NCBI GenBank assembly: GCA_016219875.1
Contig: JACRJZ010000010.1
Span: 39,771 to 103,770 of the forward strand
Direction: 5' to 3'
Length of the DNA stretch: 64,000 nt
Source of the DNA: Verrucomicrobiota bacterium
GTDB lineage: Bacteria > Verrucomicrobiota > Verrucomicrobiia > Limisphaerales > JACRJZ01
A program made the translations under genes and the position numbers. Below the pieces are notes generated by a model. It was not told where the DNA came from. It saw nothing but the letters and a program-made list of their open reading frames with translations, and searched no databases. Shown one piece after another: positions 45,601 through 54,812 of the stretch; the first letter of the stretch is position 1, and every line of letters starts with the position of its first letter.

Positions 45601-48477
45601 AGCCCGACCAACGTGACCTTCAGCGCCGTCGCCCAAAGCGGCGGAAGCCCGGTGACACGGATGGAATTCTACGCCGACGGCGCGAAGCTCGGTGAGGATG
45701 CCGGCGCGCCGTTCAGTTTGGTTTGGACAAATCCACCGCTCGGCGCGCACACGCTCCTGGCCGTGGCGGCGCTGGGCAGCAGTTCGGCAACCTCCGCGCC
45801 GGTCGAGATCACCGTCGCCCTGCCGGCCACGAATCGTCCGCGCGGCGTTTGGCTCACGGCGCCCGCCGACGGCGCGACGGTGCCGTTGCCCGGGCCGGTC
45901 CCGCTTCGGGCGGACGCGGTGGCGGGCGGCACCCTCGGGGTGAGCCGGGTCGAGTTCTTCGCCGACGGCGTGAAAGTGGGCGAAGCCACGCAGTCCCCCT
46001 TCACGGCGGCGTGGAATGAGCCGCTGTCCGGCGCGCACACGGTGCTGGCGCTGGCCACCGACACGGCGGGCAGCTCTATCACGAGCGCGCCGGTGAACGT
46101 GACCGTCGCGCTACCTCCGTCGGGCACGGCGCTCATCTCCTTCGGCGACGTTTGGAAATACCTCGACGACGGCTCCGACCAGGGCACGAATTGGACCGCG
46201 CGCTCGTTCAACGACCGCGCCTGGCTGCAAGGCGCCGCGCGCTTGGGCTACGGCGGCGACGGCGAACACACCGTGGTGAGTTACGGCACCAATGCGGCCA
46301 CGAAATTCGTCACCACCTATTTCCGCAAAGCGTTCGTCGTGGCCAATCCGGCGGCCTTCAGCCGGCTGCGGCTGCAAGTGCGGCGCGACGACGGCGCGGT
46401 GGTCCACCTCAACGGCGTCGAGGTCTGGCGTGACAACCTGTTGCCCGGATGGATCAGCTTCAATTCCCTGGCGCTCGCTTCGGTGGGCGGAACAGAGGAA
46501 ACCACTCCCGTGGCGGCCGATCTTGATGTCACCGGTCTGGTCGCCGGCACCAACGTCGTCGCCGTGGAAATCCATCAAGCCAGCATCGACAGCAGCGACC
46601 TGGGCTTCGATCTGGAACTGACCACGCTGGTTGAAACCAACCTCGCCGCGGGCCTTTATCTCGCCAGCCCGGCGAACGGCGCACACTTCAACGCGCCCGC
46701 TCAGATTTCTTTCTCGGTCGGGGTGGGGGCCGCAGAGACGGTCAGCGTGGTGGAGTACTTCGCCGGCTCGAACCCGATTGGCCAAGCGACGACGGCGCCC
46801 TACCCCTTCACCTGGAGCGATCCGCCGCAAGGCGTCCATGTGCTGACCGCCCGCGCCGCTGGCGGCACCGGACTGGCCATGACCAGCCCGCCTGTCGTCA
46901 TCACGGTCGGCAGCCCGCCGCCGCCCATCACGCCCGTTTTCGAGTTGTGCATTCCCGCGTGGTCCGATTGGAAGTTCTGGGACAACGTCGCGCCGGTGGC
47001 CGCGAACTGGGCGCAGCCGGGCTTCGACGACGGCGCGTGGCCAAGCGGCGTGGCGCGCTTCGGCTGGGGCTACGACGGCGAGCGCACGCTGCTGACGGAC
47101 GGCCGCATTACGCATTACTTCCGCCGGTGGTTCACGGTTGCGAACGTGGCGTTGTTCAATGAACTCATCTTCCAACTGGCGCGCGACGACGGCGCGGTAG
47201 TGTATCTGAACGGCCGGGAGGTGTTTCGCAGCAATCTGCCCGGCGGCGCGGTGACGGCGTCCACGCTGGCCGCCACCACGGTGAACACGCCGGACGAAAC
47301 CACCTTCTTCGAAACGGCGGTGCCGCTGCTTGGCTCCGCGTTCAGCCTCACCACGGGCAGCAACCTCGTGGCGGTGGAACTCCATCAAGGCAGCGCGACC
47401 AGTTCCGATGCCGGCTTCGATCTCCAGTTAGTGGCCGCGGGCACGACCGAGCCTCGCGTGTACTTCTCCTCGCCGGCGAACGGCGCCGTCTATTCGCTCC
47501 GCGACACCGTGCCGCTGAGCGTGTTGGCCTGGGCGGGCAGCGGCGCGACCGTCCGCCAGGTGGAATTCCTGGTCGATGGCGTGAAGCTGGGCGAGAGCTT
47601 GACGCCGCCGTACCGCTACGACTGGAGCAACCTCCCGCCTCGCGTGCATCTGCTGACGGCCCGCGCCGTTGACTCCCGCGGCAGCGTGCTGGTGTCCGAG
47701 CCGGTCAGCGTGACGGTGGCGTTGCAGACAGCGACGAACCTCCTCATCGCCAGCAACTCGGTTTGGAAGTACCTCGACAACGGCTCCAACCTCGGCACGA
47801 ACTGGTCCCAACTCACCTTCAATGACGCGGCCTGGGCCAGCGGAGCGGCGCGGCTGGGTTACGGCAACGACGGCGAGGCGACCCCGGTGAGCTACGGCGG
47901 CAACGCGAACGCCAAGTTCATCACCACCTACTTCCGCCGCGCCTTCGTGCCGCCCGCCGGATTGACCTTCACCAACCTCATCGTGAAACTCGTCCGCGAC
48001 GACGGCGCGGTCGTCTGGCTGAACGGCCGCGAGTTGTTCCGCAGCAACATGCCGACCAATGCCATCGGCTCCTCCACGATGGCCGCCTCCACTGTCAACG
48101 GCACCGGCGAGCAGACGTTCTTCGTCACGAACCTGCCGTCCACCCACCTGCGGGCGGGCACCAACGTGCTGGCCGTGGAAGTCCACCAGGCCGCGGCCAA
48201 CAGCACCGACCTCGGCTTCAATCTCGAACTGAGCGCCATCAGTTTCACCGACGACGCCTCGCCGGTCTTGGTCCGGGCGGAGATGGAAGACGGATACCTC
48301 GTCCTGTCGTGGCCCGCGCCGGCTTACGGCTACAGGCTTTACTCAAGCCCCAACCTCGCGGCCCCGGCGTCCGCGTGGACGCCCGTCACCAACGGGACTG
48401 TCGAGGTGAACAACCGCATCTTCGTCACCGTCCCGCCGGACGCGCCGGCGCAACTGTTCCGCTTGGGCAAGCCGTAG
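42622..48477 (+). CDS. Giant secreted metzincin-type metallopeptidase with PKD and repeated jelly-roll-like modules
   Basis: This 1951-aa protein has a signal/anchor helix (FIVAWVLAVVAVVLAVFIG) and a propeptide-like region. The zinc peptidase is at about residues 310-500: the metal site HEFGHNLGLGH (about 438) fits HExxHxxGxxH, with a Met-turn candidate DFDTMGGSGGG. It is M6/M12-like; the exact family is not certain. A PKD domain follows (about 626-710, CFWDFGDGDFSVDNN), then a carboxypeptidase-regulatory-like domain (YSIRGRVLTTGNLPVSGVRV). Four copies of a ~150-aa module then begin near 815, 1177, 1449 and 1714 (WKYLDDG.. LGYG..E.T..SYG.. RDDGAVVYLNG.EVFR.N.. VAVEIHQ). They alternate with bacterial Ig-like strands (FYADGAKLGEDAGAPFSLVW). 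It probably degrades external protein and binds polymers. Start at ATG 42622; a TTG 6 bases upstream is less likely. Confidence 0.88.
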   Translation: MKPRFIVAWVLAVVAVVLAVFIGRPLAVRNLNVAPAQTLAVTEAGADSGKPASQDAAPATPPTPKAKLPPAQETLWKQPPAEPPFAAFADWTRRHAAAPDAPAKAALEAEGVALARARLTALAGLIVTQPERALELAVPQAVRRAVPASVQAWLEETVNARGDYEVLCALPAPGQPHRHASLVRVAKMGGDTHQVFTFGPAADYLTRTNVPLHGIAVPFTAAAAPPESLVGLLPGKLLALHPSPARLLDAGEWLAGRPTVQFGGQLFSFDTLAEAETWAASATDGAQLDVPQTADFPTAASSYTEGRKRFLLMRVDFPDYTLDVFPTNNAVLHLRDMSNFLGQVSYYKHIIAPVGDGSDVTPIMRLTNAAAAYDNAGLSKLYPEARAAAQSVYGYDLTQYDFFLVCTDGKPSYNYAGLGYVGGVGYHLANGYFDVRTSAHEFGHNLGLGHANWWDTGGRSTLGPGVGDEYGDDFDTMGGSGGGVRHFSASFKNRLGWIPNSDALTVSTSGTYRLHAHDLASAPAGLRALRLNRPSGDPYWLEFRQLWTGNKTMMNGINFRWAAGTSLLLDMNPNSAAGKDDHSLTIGRTFSDPALNGHVTVLGKAHTYPESVDVAIHLGPFPTNQAPTVVAAASPLSGSAGQTIRFTASASDPNGDALACFWDFGDGDFSVDNNVVTTHSFAAAGEYYVAVTVSDMKGGTARDAVTVRIGTPATYSIRGRVLTTGNLPVSGVRVAVDRSHYAFSESDGAYAITRLAAGSYTVEANDPTYGTNTYAHPFFSNPVTLGPTNFASADFLAIPASLNLYTKLISAGAVWKYLDDGTDQGAGWSAPGFNDASWSSGPAILGYGQDNEATVLSYGADSANKHLTYYFRRTLTVTSPASYANLLLEVLRDDGVVVYINGSEVFRDNLPGGAVNYLTRALAAVEPDAYLQKVIPATALTPGANTVAVEIHQADPGSSDVNFDLVLSGLNAAAASALNVVYLASPASAQSFTSPTNVTFSAVAQSGGSPVTRMEFYADGAKLGEDAGAPFSLVWTNPPLGAHTLLAVAALGSSSATSAPVEITVALPATNRPRGVWLTAPADGATVPLPGPVPLRADAVAGGTLGVSRVEFFADGVKVGEATQSPFTAAWNEPLSGAHTVLALATDTAGSSITSAPVNVTVALPPSGTALISFGDVWKYLDDGSDQGTNWTARSFNDRAWLQGAARLGYGGDGEHTVVSYGTNAATKFVTTYFRKAFVVANPAAFSRLRLQVRRDDGAVVHLNGVEVWRDNLLPGWISFNSLALASVGGTEETTPVAADLDVTGLVAGTNVVAVEIHQASIDSSDLGFDLELTTLVETNLAAGLYLASPANGAHFNAPAQISFSVGVGAAETVSVVEYFAGSNPIGQATTAPYPFTWSDPPQGVHVLTARAAGGTGLAMTSPPVVITVGSPPPPITPVFELCIPAWSDWKFWDNVAPVAANWAQPGFDDGAWPSGVARFGWGYDGERTLLTDGRITHYFRRWFTVANVALFNELIFQLARDDGAVVYLNGREVFRSNLPGGAVTASTLAATTVNTPDETTFFETAVPLLGSAFSLTTGSNLVAVELHQGSATSSDAGFDLQLVAAGTTEPRVYFSSPANGAVYSLRDTVPLSVLAWAGSGATVRQVEFLVDGVKLGESLTPPYRYDWSNLPPRVHLLTARAVDSRGSVLVSEPVSVTVALQTATNLLIASNSVWKYLDNGSNLGTNWSQLTFNDAAWASGAARLGYGNDGEATPVSYGGNANAKFITTYFRRAFVPPAGLTFTNLIVKLVRDDGAVVWLNGRELFRSNMPTNAIGSSTMAASTVNGTGEQTFFVTNLPSTHLRAGTNVLAVEVHQAAANSTDLGFNLELSAISFTDDASPVLVRAEMEDGYLVLSWPAPAYGYRLYSSPNLAAPASAWTPVTNGTVEVNNRIFVTVPPDAPAQLFRLGKP

Positions 48478-48495
48478 GGGACGATTGCAGCGGCC

Positions 48496-48654
48496 GTGGC
48501 GGCGGGCATCCTGCCTGCTGTGGAGGGCGCGCTTCCAGCCGCCCGGTTCGGGCCTCGTCATCTTTCACCGCCTTGGAAACGCCACGCCCCTCTCCGCCGG
48601 GCTGGAAGCCACGGCTCTACGGCAGGCAAGATGCCCGCCGCTACCGCGCTGAGC
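48496..48654 (+). repeat. REP-pair element, GGCGGGCATCCTGCC family
   Basis: A left GTGG-CGGCGGGCATCCTGCCTGC hairpin and a right inverted GGCAGGCAAGATGCCCGCCGCTAC (complement starts GTAG) enclose the complementary pair GCGCTTCCAGCCGCCCGG/CCGGGCTGGAAGCC. It lies between the protease gene and the next secreted protein gene. Confidence 0.75.
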
Positions 48655-48664
48655 ACATACGAAT

Positions 48665-48691
48665 GGCGGCGCTCGGCCGAGACGCCGCTAC
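48665..48691 (-). repeat. Single GTAGCGGCGTCTCGGC-family REP
   Basis: GGCGGCGCTCGGCCGAGACGCC ends in GCTAC. On the minus strand this reads GTAG plus a CGGCGT...GCGCCG hairpin. Same family as 35938-36030 and 59920-59947. Confidence 0.7.
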
Positions 48692-48773
48692 GCCCGCAAG
48701 GTTTTGAAAGAAGCTCGGAAGCGTACCAAAAACAGTTTCACCCGCCGTCCGGGTCCGCTAGCGTCCGCCGCGT

Positions 48774-50906
48774 ATGTCGTCGCGGCATGGTCGAAGTCGG
48801 AAGTTCGGAGTCACAAGCTCCCTCCTCGGCTTCTTCCTCGGCCTCGCCGCCGCGCCGCTGCCCGCGCAGATTCGCGACGGCGGCATCGACCCGTGGAACC
48901 TCGGCAAAGGCGAATGGGTTTACATCCTGCGCGACGCCACAAACCACCTCGGCGGCCGCGTGCCGGCGGTCACCAACCTGCCCAGCCTGATGATCTTTCT
49001 GAAGAACCAGGGCCTGACGCACCTCATCATCAAGGCCGGCAGCGGGCATTGGCTGTATCCGTCGGGTGCCAACCCGCAGTTCACGCCGGAGGTGGTCAGC
49101 GCCGCCCACGCGGCCGGCTTGTGGCTCTTCGGCTACAACTACTCCTACGGCACCAACGTCCCAGGCGAGATCGCCATCGCCGACTACGTCTTCAACTGCG
49201 GCGCGGACGGCTTTGTCTTCGACGCCGAGATCGAGTGGGAGACGCTGCCCAACCGGACGATGGTGGCCACGCAGCTTTGCTCGGCCGTGCGCGCGAACTG
49301 GCCCACCAAGTTCCTCGCGCACGCGCCGTTTCCGTACATAAGCTTCCACACGGCGTTTCCGTACAAGGAATTCGGGTACTACTGCGACGCGGTCATGCCG
49401 CAAGACTACTGGATCGAGATCGGCGTGTCGCCCAGCGCCTGCGCGCGCCGGATGAACAGCGACTGGACCACTTGGCAGAACGGGTTGACGGGTATCTGGA
49501 CCAACGCCATCAAGCCCCTCGTGCCTGTCGGCCAAGGCTGGACTTCGGCGGACGGCGCCATCACCGCCGCGCAGATCACGGAATTTTTCACCGCGCTCAA
49601 AACCAATGCCAGCCCCGCCACGCGCGGCGGCTTCAAGGGCGCGAACTTCTGGCGCGCGGAACTGCATCCGCCGGAAGTCTGGGACGCCATCCGCACCAAC
49701 AGCATCGGCAACGCGCCCACCAACGCGCCGTGGCTGGGCAACATCGGCGTCAGCGCGCTCACGGACACCGCGGCGACGATCACCTGGACCACCGACCAAA
49801 GCTCCGACAGCGTCGTGGAGTACGGCCTGACTTCGGGCTACGGTCATGCCTTCACCGGCGCGGCGCCGACGTTCTTCCACGCCGTAACGCTGACAGGGCT
49901 GGAGCGGGACGCGACTTATCACTTCCGCGTGAAGTCCGGGACGGCCTTGGACAAGACCAGCGTGTCCACCGATCACACCTTCACCACGCCGGCCGCAGCG
50001 GCAGCGGACATCATCGTGGACGAGGCCAGCACCGGCTTCGCTTCCACCGGGACTTGGTACCCCAGCAGTTCGGGCTACAACGGCAGCTACCTCTGGGCAT
50101 CCACCGGCACGACAGAAGGCCGGACGGCCACGTTCCGCCCGACGATCCTCACGCCTGGCGCGTATGATGTTTATGTCACGTTCATCCAAGGGAGCAACCG
50201 CGCCACCGATGCGCCCTGGACCGTGTCCAGCAGCGGCGGCACAACGAACGTGACGGTGAACCAGAACGGCCCGGCTGGCGTCCACTCCGGCTGGGTCTTG
50301 TTGGCGGGCGCGCGGAGCTTCGCCGCTGGCACCAACGGCACCGTGCGGCTTTCCAACCACACCGGCGAAACAGGCTGGGTGGTGATCGCTGACGCGGTCA
50401 AGCTGGTCTTCGTCCCGCCGCCGCCGTCCAGTCCCCGCATCCTCGCGCAGCCGGTCAGCCTGATCGTGACTCAGGGACGCTCCGCCACGTTCACCGTGAG
50501 CGCGGCCGGAACGGCGCTGCTGGCCTACCAATGGCGCTTCAACGGCACGGACCTGGCGGGCGAAACCGGCAGCGGCTTCATACGCGCTGCCGTGCAGAGC
50601 GCCGACGCCGGCGGCTACACCGTCGTCATCACGAACGCCTTCGGCGCCGTGACCAGTGCGCCCGCGATGTTGGCCGTCACGCCGCCCTCGCCCGCGCGTT
50701 TCGAGCCGCCTGTGCTCGTAGGCGGCACGAGCCTTTGGCTGAGGTTCGTGGGCGAACCAGGCGCGACCTACGCTCTCGAACTTTCGACCAACTTGACGAG
50801 TTGGCTTCTACTCTTCGATTTCACCAACCCGCCGTCGGGGGCCTTCGAGTTCATCGACCTCGCGCCAGCAGACGCGAGTCCGCGTTTCTATCGGACGCGG
50901 CAGTGA
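48774..50906 (+). CDS. Secreted multidomain protein: TIM-barrel-like, FN3, golvesin-like and Ig-like domains
   Basis: This 710-aa protein has a signal peptide (KFGVTSSLLGFFLGLAAAPL, then PAQ). Residues about 35-300 look like a TIM-barrel glycosidase-type domain (VYILRDATNHLGGRVPAVTN; GLTHLIIKAGSGHWLYP; GFVFDAEIEWETL; YCDAVMPQDYWIEIGVS). Acidic residues in DAEIEWE are candidate catalytic groups, but no GH family can be assigned. An FN3 domain (about 325-400), a golvesin/xanthan lyase-like beta domain (about 405-545, AYDVYVTFIQGSNRATDAPW) and an Ig-like domain (PRILAQPVSLIVTQGRSATF) follow. The C-terminal tail is YALELSTNLTSWLLLFD...RFYRTRQ. A putative TAGCGT -10 lies 11 bases before the ATG. 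Confidence 0.83.
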   Translation: MSSRHGRSRKFGVTSSLLGFFLGLAAAPLPAQIRDGGIDPWNLGKGEWVYILRDATNHLGGRVPAVTNLPSLMIFLKNQGLTHLIIKAGSGHWLYPSGANPQFTPEVVSAAHAAGLWLFGYNYSYGTNVPGEIAIADYVFNCGADGFVFDAEIEWETLPNRTMVATQLCSAVRANWPTKFLAHAPFPYISFHTAFPYKEFGYYCDAVMPQDYWIEIGVSPSACARRMNSDWTTWQNGLTGIWTNAIKPLVPVGQGWTSADGAITAAQITEFFTALKTNASPATRGGFKGANFWRAELHPPEVWDAIRTNSIGNAPTNAPWLGNIGVSALTDTAATITWTTDQSSDSVVEYGLTSGYGHAFTGAAPTFFHAVTLTGLERDATYHFRVKSGTALDKTSVSTDHTFTTPAAAAADIIVDEASTGFASTGTWYPSSSGYNGSYLWASTGTTEGRTATFRPTILTPGAYDVYVTFIQGSNRATDAPWTVSSSGGTTNVTVNQNGPAGVHSGWVLLAGARSFAAGTNGTVRLSNHTGETGWVVIADAVKLVFVPPPPSSPRILAQPVSLIVTQGRSATFTVSAAGTALLAYQWRFNGTDLAGETGSGFIRAAVQSADAGGYTVVITNAFGAVTSAPAMLAVTPPSPARFEPPVLVGGTSLWLRFVGEPGATYALELSTNLTSWLLLFDFTNPPSGAFEFIDLAPADASPRFYRTRQ

Positions 50907-50986
50907 GGGCATTCCGCCCGAACCCTCGCGCGAAGGGAGGAGGTCGTCGGGTGCAGTCTGGGGCCTCGTTCTCACTTGTCCGCCTC

Positions 50987-51015
50987 TCGACATCCGGCCC
51001 CCCGGTCCTTACAGT
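50987..51015 (+). promoter_or_regulatory. Predicted promoter of purB
   Basis: TCGACA (50987-50992), 17-base spacer, TACAGT (51010-51015); ATG 8 bases later, so transcripts would be leaderless or nearly so. Confidence 0.5.
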
Positions 51016-51023
51016 GCGGCGCC

Positions 51024-52354
<1,331 letters not shown>

Positions 52355-52358
<4 letters not shown>

Positions 52359-53176
52359 ACAGTCCATCTGACCGATCCGGCCGACCCGACGGATCCGACC
52401 GATCCGTCCCATCTCCTTACCGCACTCTCCGCCCCCACGGCGGCTACCGCCGCCTGCGCTCCTTCCAAGTCACCCAGATCATCTACGACGCCACCGTGGC
52501 TTTCTGCGACCGCTTCGTGGACAGACGCTCGCGCACTCACGACCAAATGGTGCAAGCCGCCCGCAGCGGACGCCAGAACATCGCCGAGGGCAGTCGCGCC
52601 TCGGCCACCTCCAGCCAAACCGAACTCAAGCTGGTCGGCGTGGCCCGCGCCAGCCTCGACGAACTCCTGCTCGACTACGAGGACTTCCTCCGCCAGCGCC
52701 GCCTCCGTCAGTGGGCCAAGGACGCCCCCGAGGCGCTCGCCGTCCGGCGGGTAGCCCAGCCTTCGTCTGGTCCGCCTGATTCATCCGATTCGTCCGATCC
52801 CGCCGCCGCCTATTCCCCCTGGCTCCGCCACCCAGACCCCGCCGTTGTCGCCAACGCCCTCATCTGCCTGATCCACCAAGCCAACTACCTCCTGGACCAG
52901 CAACTCCGCGCTTTGGAGCAAAGCTTTATCCAAGGCGGCGGCTACCGCGAGCAACTCCACGCCGCGCGCCTGGAAACCCGCTCGCGCCAGGCTTTGTCTG
53001 ATCCGTCAGTTCCGTCCAATTCCTCCGATCAGCCCCATGTGGAACCTCCCGCCTGCCCCAAGTGCGCCCAGCCCATGGTTCTCCGCACTGCCCGCACCGG
53101 CCCGCAGGCCGGCTCCCATTTCTGGGGCTGTTCTGCCTACCCGGAATGCAAAGGCACCCGGCCAGCCAATCCCTGA
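52355..53176 (+). CDS. Four-helix-bundle protein with C-terminal topoisomerase-type zinc ribbon
   Basis: This is a 273-aa protein. The helical bundle core spans about 30-190 (YRRLRSFQVTQIIYDATVAF; MVQAARSGRQNIAEGSRASA; VANALICLIHQANYLLDQQL), a fold of the S23/four-helix family. A C4 zinc ribbon ends it (PACPKCAQPMVLRTA...FWGCSAYPECKGT). Three stretches look like inserted low-complexity repeats rich in TCCG/GATC: residues 3-20 (SPSDRSGRPDGSDRSVP), about 137-150 (SSGPPDSSDSSDP) and about 214-228 (SDPSVPSNSSDQP). All keep the frame. Function unknown; nucleic-acid contact through the ribbon is inferred. The start overlaps purB. Confidence 0.82.
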
Positions 53177-53309
53177 CCTGCTCCGGGTGGCTGCCGCAAC
53201 CGGCTTGCTTCTCGGCGGGCGGCTGCCATAACCTCCCCGCCATGAGCGCCGACTTCCCCTACGACGTCTTCCTCAGCCACAGCGCGAAGGACAAGGCGGT
53301 GGTGCGTGC

Positions 53310-53354
53310 CTCCTCCCTCTCCGCCTCGGACGGGGAGAGGGCCGGGGTGAGGTG
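53310..53354 (+). repeat. In-frame repeat insert 1 in the TIR remnant
   Basis: CCCTCTCC (53315-53322) and GGAGAGGG (53334-53341) form a hairpin followed by CCGGGGTGAGG, a repeat type common between genes. Here it is translated as SSLSASDGERAGVRCRS. Confidence 0.7.
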
Positions 53355-53389
53355 TCGAAGTCTGTTGCGGCAGGACGGGCTGAATCCGA

Positions 53390-53452
53390 AGGTAGAAGGC
53401 CGAAGGCAAAAGGCAGAAAATCTTCATTCTCCATTCTGCATTCATCCTTCGC
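53390..53452 (+). repeat. In-frame repeat insert 2 in the TIR remnant
   Basis: GAAGGCAAAAGGCAGAA-type purine repeats face TTCTGCATTCATCCTTC. The same AAGGCAAAAGGCAAGAGGC texture occurs at 35960-36000. It replaces about 35 TIR residues. Confidence 0.65.
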
Positions 53453-53539
53453 TTTGTGCGTTCGGCTCGGACAGGGCGCAGTTGGAGGCCGGCAAGTTCC
53501 AGTTTCGCGACCCGCTGAACCGGGAGCGCCGCTTCATTT

Positions 53540-53582
53540 CCGAACTTCAGCCTTCAGCATTCATCCTTCAGCCTTTCTCTGA
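53540..53582 (+). repeat. In-frame repeat insert 3 in the TIR remnant
   Basis: CTTCAGCCTTCAGCATTCAT, then CCTTCAGCC: a pyrimidine-rich TTCAGC tandem translated as SELQPSAFILQPFS between ERRFI and DAPIKG. Confidence 0.65.
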
Positions 53583-53692
53583 CGCCCCCATCAAAGGCTC
53601 CCTGGCGCAATTCCTTTACATCAACTGGCGCCCGGCGGTCCGCGCGAAGGGGTATGCAACGCAAATGGGCTGCCACAAAGGACACGAGCATC

Positions 53693-54808
53693 ATGCCGAC
53701 TTCAATTGAATCAAGCCGATTCGAGGAATTTAGGAATCCGCAACTTGGGGAAGCCCTGTCGGCGTGCGTTGCTGAACTCAAAGCGTATCTTCCCACACCT
53801 TGTGCGGCGATTCTGGAAAAGCTTGGCCCAGCTACAGCTTCTTGTGTCTGTTTGGCGGGAGAAGCGCCTCGCAAGCTCCGGCAAATTGTAAATTGCGACT
53901 CACGATTACGTAGCGGGCTAAAGCCGGGTCAGGCATTGATCATCGACAAGTTCGCCATGCTGCCGATTAGTGTCTTCAACTCGATTGATCACGTGCTTGC
54001 CTTCGACATTTCGGAGATCGGTGACAAGGCCACGATCCCTGTTCGATCAGGCGTCTTCGCCAGCCGCATCTCTAAAGCGTTCGAGTCGAGTCGCGCCAAC
54101 CATCTCTTTCTTAGAATGGAGTCCAACACATGGTGGGCGCAGATGATGGCGCACTCGATTCATTCGGTCTGTGTGCGGATTTCGAAAGTGAACATTGGGA
54201 TGCTGGTAGCACGTGACGCAATCGAAGCTGGCCAGCGTAAAAAGGCACTTGAAGAGCTTGACAGGATAACCGAAGAACTGAGTGTTCTCGGCAAAGGGCT
54301 GCGGAGTGCCTTGGATCGTGCCGAACCTTCGTACCGCTTTGGCCCGATTGCCGACATCGCAGCACGTGCTGAAGACTTCCTTCGGCTCAGCGCCGATGCC
54401 CGGTTTATACACTTTACATATTCTTTGGCTCCTACGGCTGCAACGCAAACCGTGTGCTTCGTCGCCGATCCGATTATTCGCACACTGCTCCGAAATTCCA
54501 TAGAGGCTTTTGGGGAAGCCAAGGAGAAGAGCAAACACCCGGCGATCACCATACAGATTCACACAGGAGAACGGCCCGGCTGCATTCATGTGAGCATCAC
54601 GGATAACGGCCCCGGAATCGCAGCGGAATTCCAGGCGCGCATGTTTGAGCCCGGCGTTACCACGAAGAATGATCGGCTAGGCATGGGGCTTTACGTGGCC
54701 CGTAAACTCGCGGAAAGCATGGAAGGCAGCTTGGCCTTGCTCCGGTCTGAACCGGGTAATGGTGCTACGTTCCGCCTCACGCTACCCTCGAAACCCACAA
54801 CTGCCTAA
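53693..54808 (+). CDS. Soluble histidine-kinase-like protein (sensor of the nested cassette)
   Basis: This 371-aa protein has no membrane helices. The N-terminal ~130 residues are an unassigned sensor region (LKPGQALIIDKFAMLPISVF). A DHp-like helix follows; His154 or His157 in MMAHSIHSVCVRI is the candidate phosphoacceptor, with a coiled region LEELDRITEELSVLGKGLRS after it. The HATPase domain is complete: N-box IRTLLRNSIEAF (about 265), G1 ITDNGPGI (about 303), F-box MFEPGVTTKN and G2 LGMGLYVARKLAE (about 329). The ATG at 53693 has AAAGGA upstream; an earlier ATG (53654) overlaps the TIR remnant. It lies 4 bp before the receiver-nuclease gene. The pair has visibly lower GC than its surroundings. 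Confidence 0.85.
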   Translation: MPTSIESSRFEEFRNPQLGEALSACVAELKAYLPTPCAAILEKLGPATASCVCLAGEAPRKLRQIVNCDSRLRSGLKPGQALIIDKFAMLPISVFNSIDHVLAFDISEIGDKATIPVRSGVFASRISKAFESSRANHLFLRMESNTWWAQMMAHSIHSVCVRISKVNIGMLVARDAIEAGQRKKALEELDRITEELSVLGKGLRSALDRAEPSYRFGPIADIAARAEDFLRLSADARFIHFTYSLAPTAATQTVCFVADPIIRTLLRNSIEAFGEAKEKSKHPAITIQIHTGERPGCIHVSITDNGPGIAAEFQARMFEPGVTTKNDRLGMGLYVARKLAESMEGSLALLRSEPGNGATFRLTLPSKPTTA

Positions 54809-54812
54809 GGCG

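Larger units (their letters stand above)
53242..53692 (+). pseudogene. TIR-domain remnant with in-frame repeat inserts
   Basis: The frame begins MSADFPYDVFLSHSAKDKAV, a classic bacterial TIR start. LLRQDGL, AFGSDRAQLEAGKFQFRDPL, then NRERRFI, and DAPIKGSLAQFLYINWRP follow, all in one frame. Between these family blocks lie three stretches of repeat-derived sequence that replace the normal helices, including the region expected to carry the catalytic Glu. The frame closes at 53709, inside the 5' end of the kinase gene. TIR domains hydrolyse NAD or signal in defence; this copy is almost certainly inactive. It is inferred to be the N-terminus of the gene whose C-terminal pieces lie at 55767-56883. 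Confidence 0.75.
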
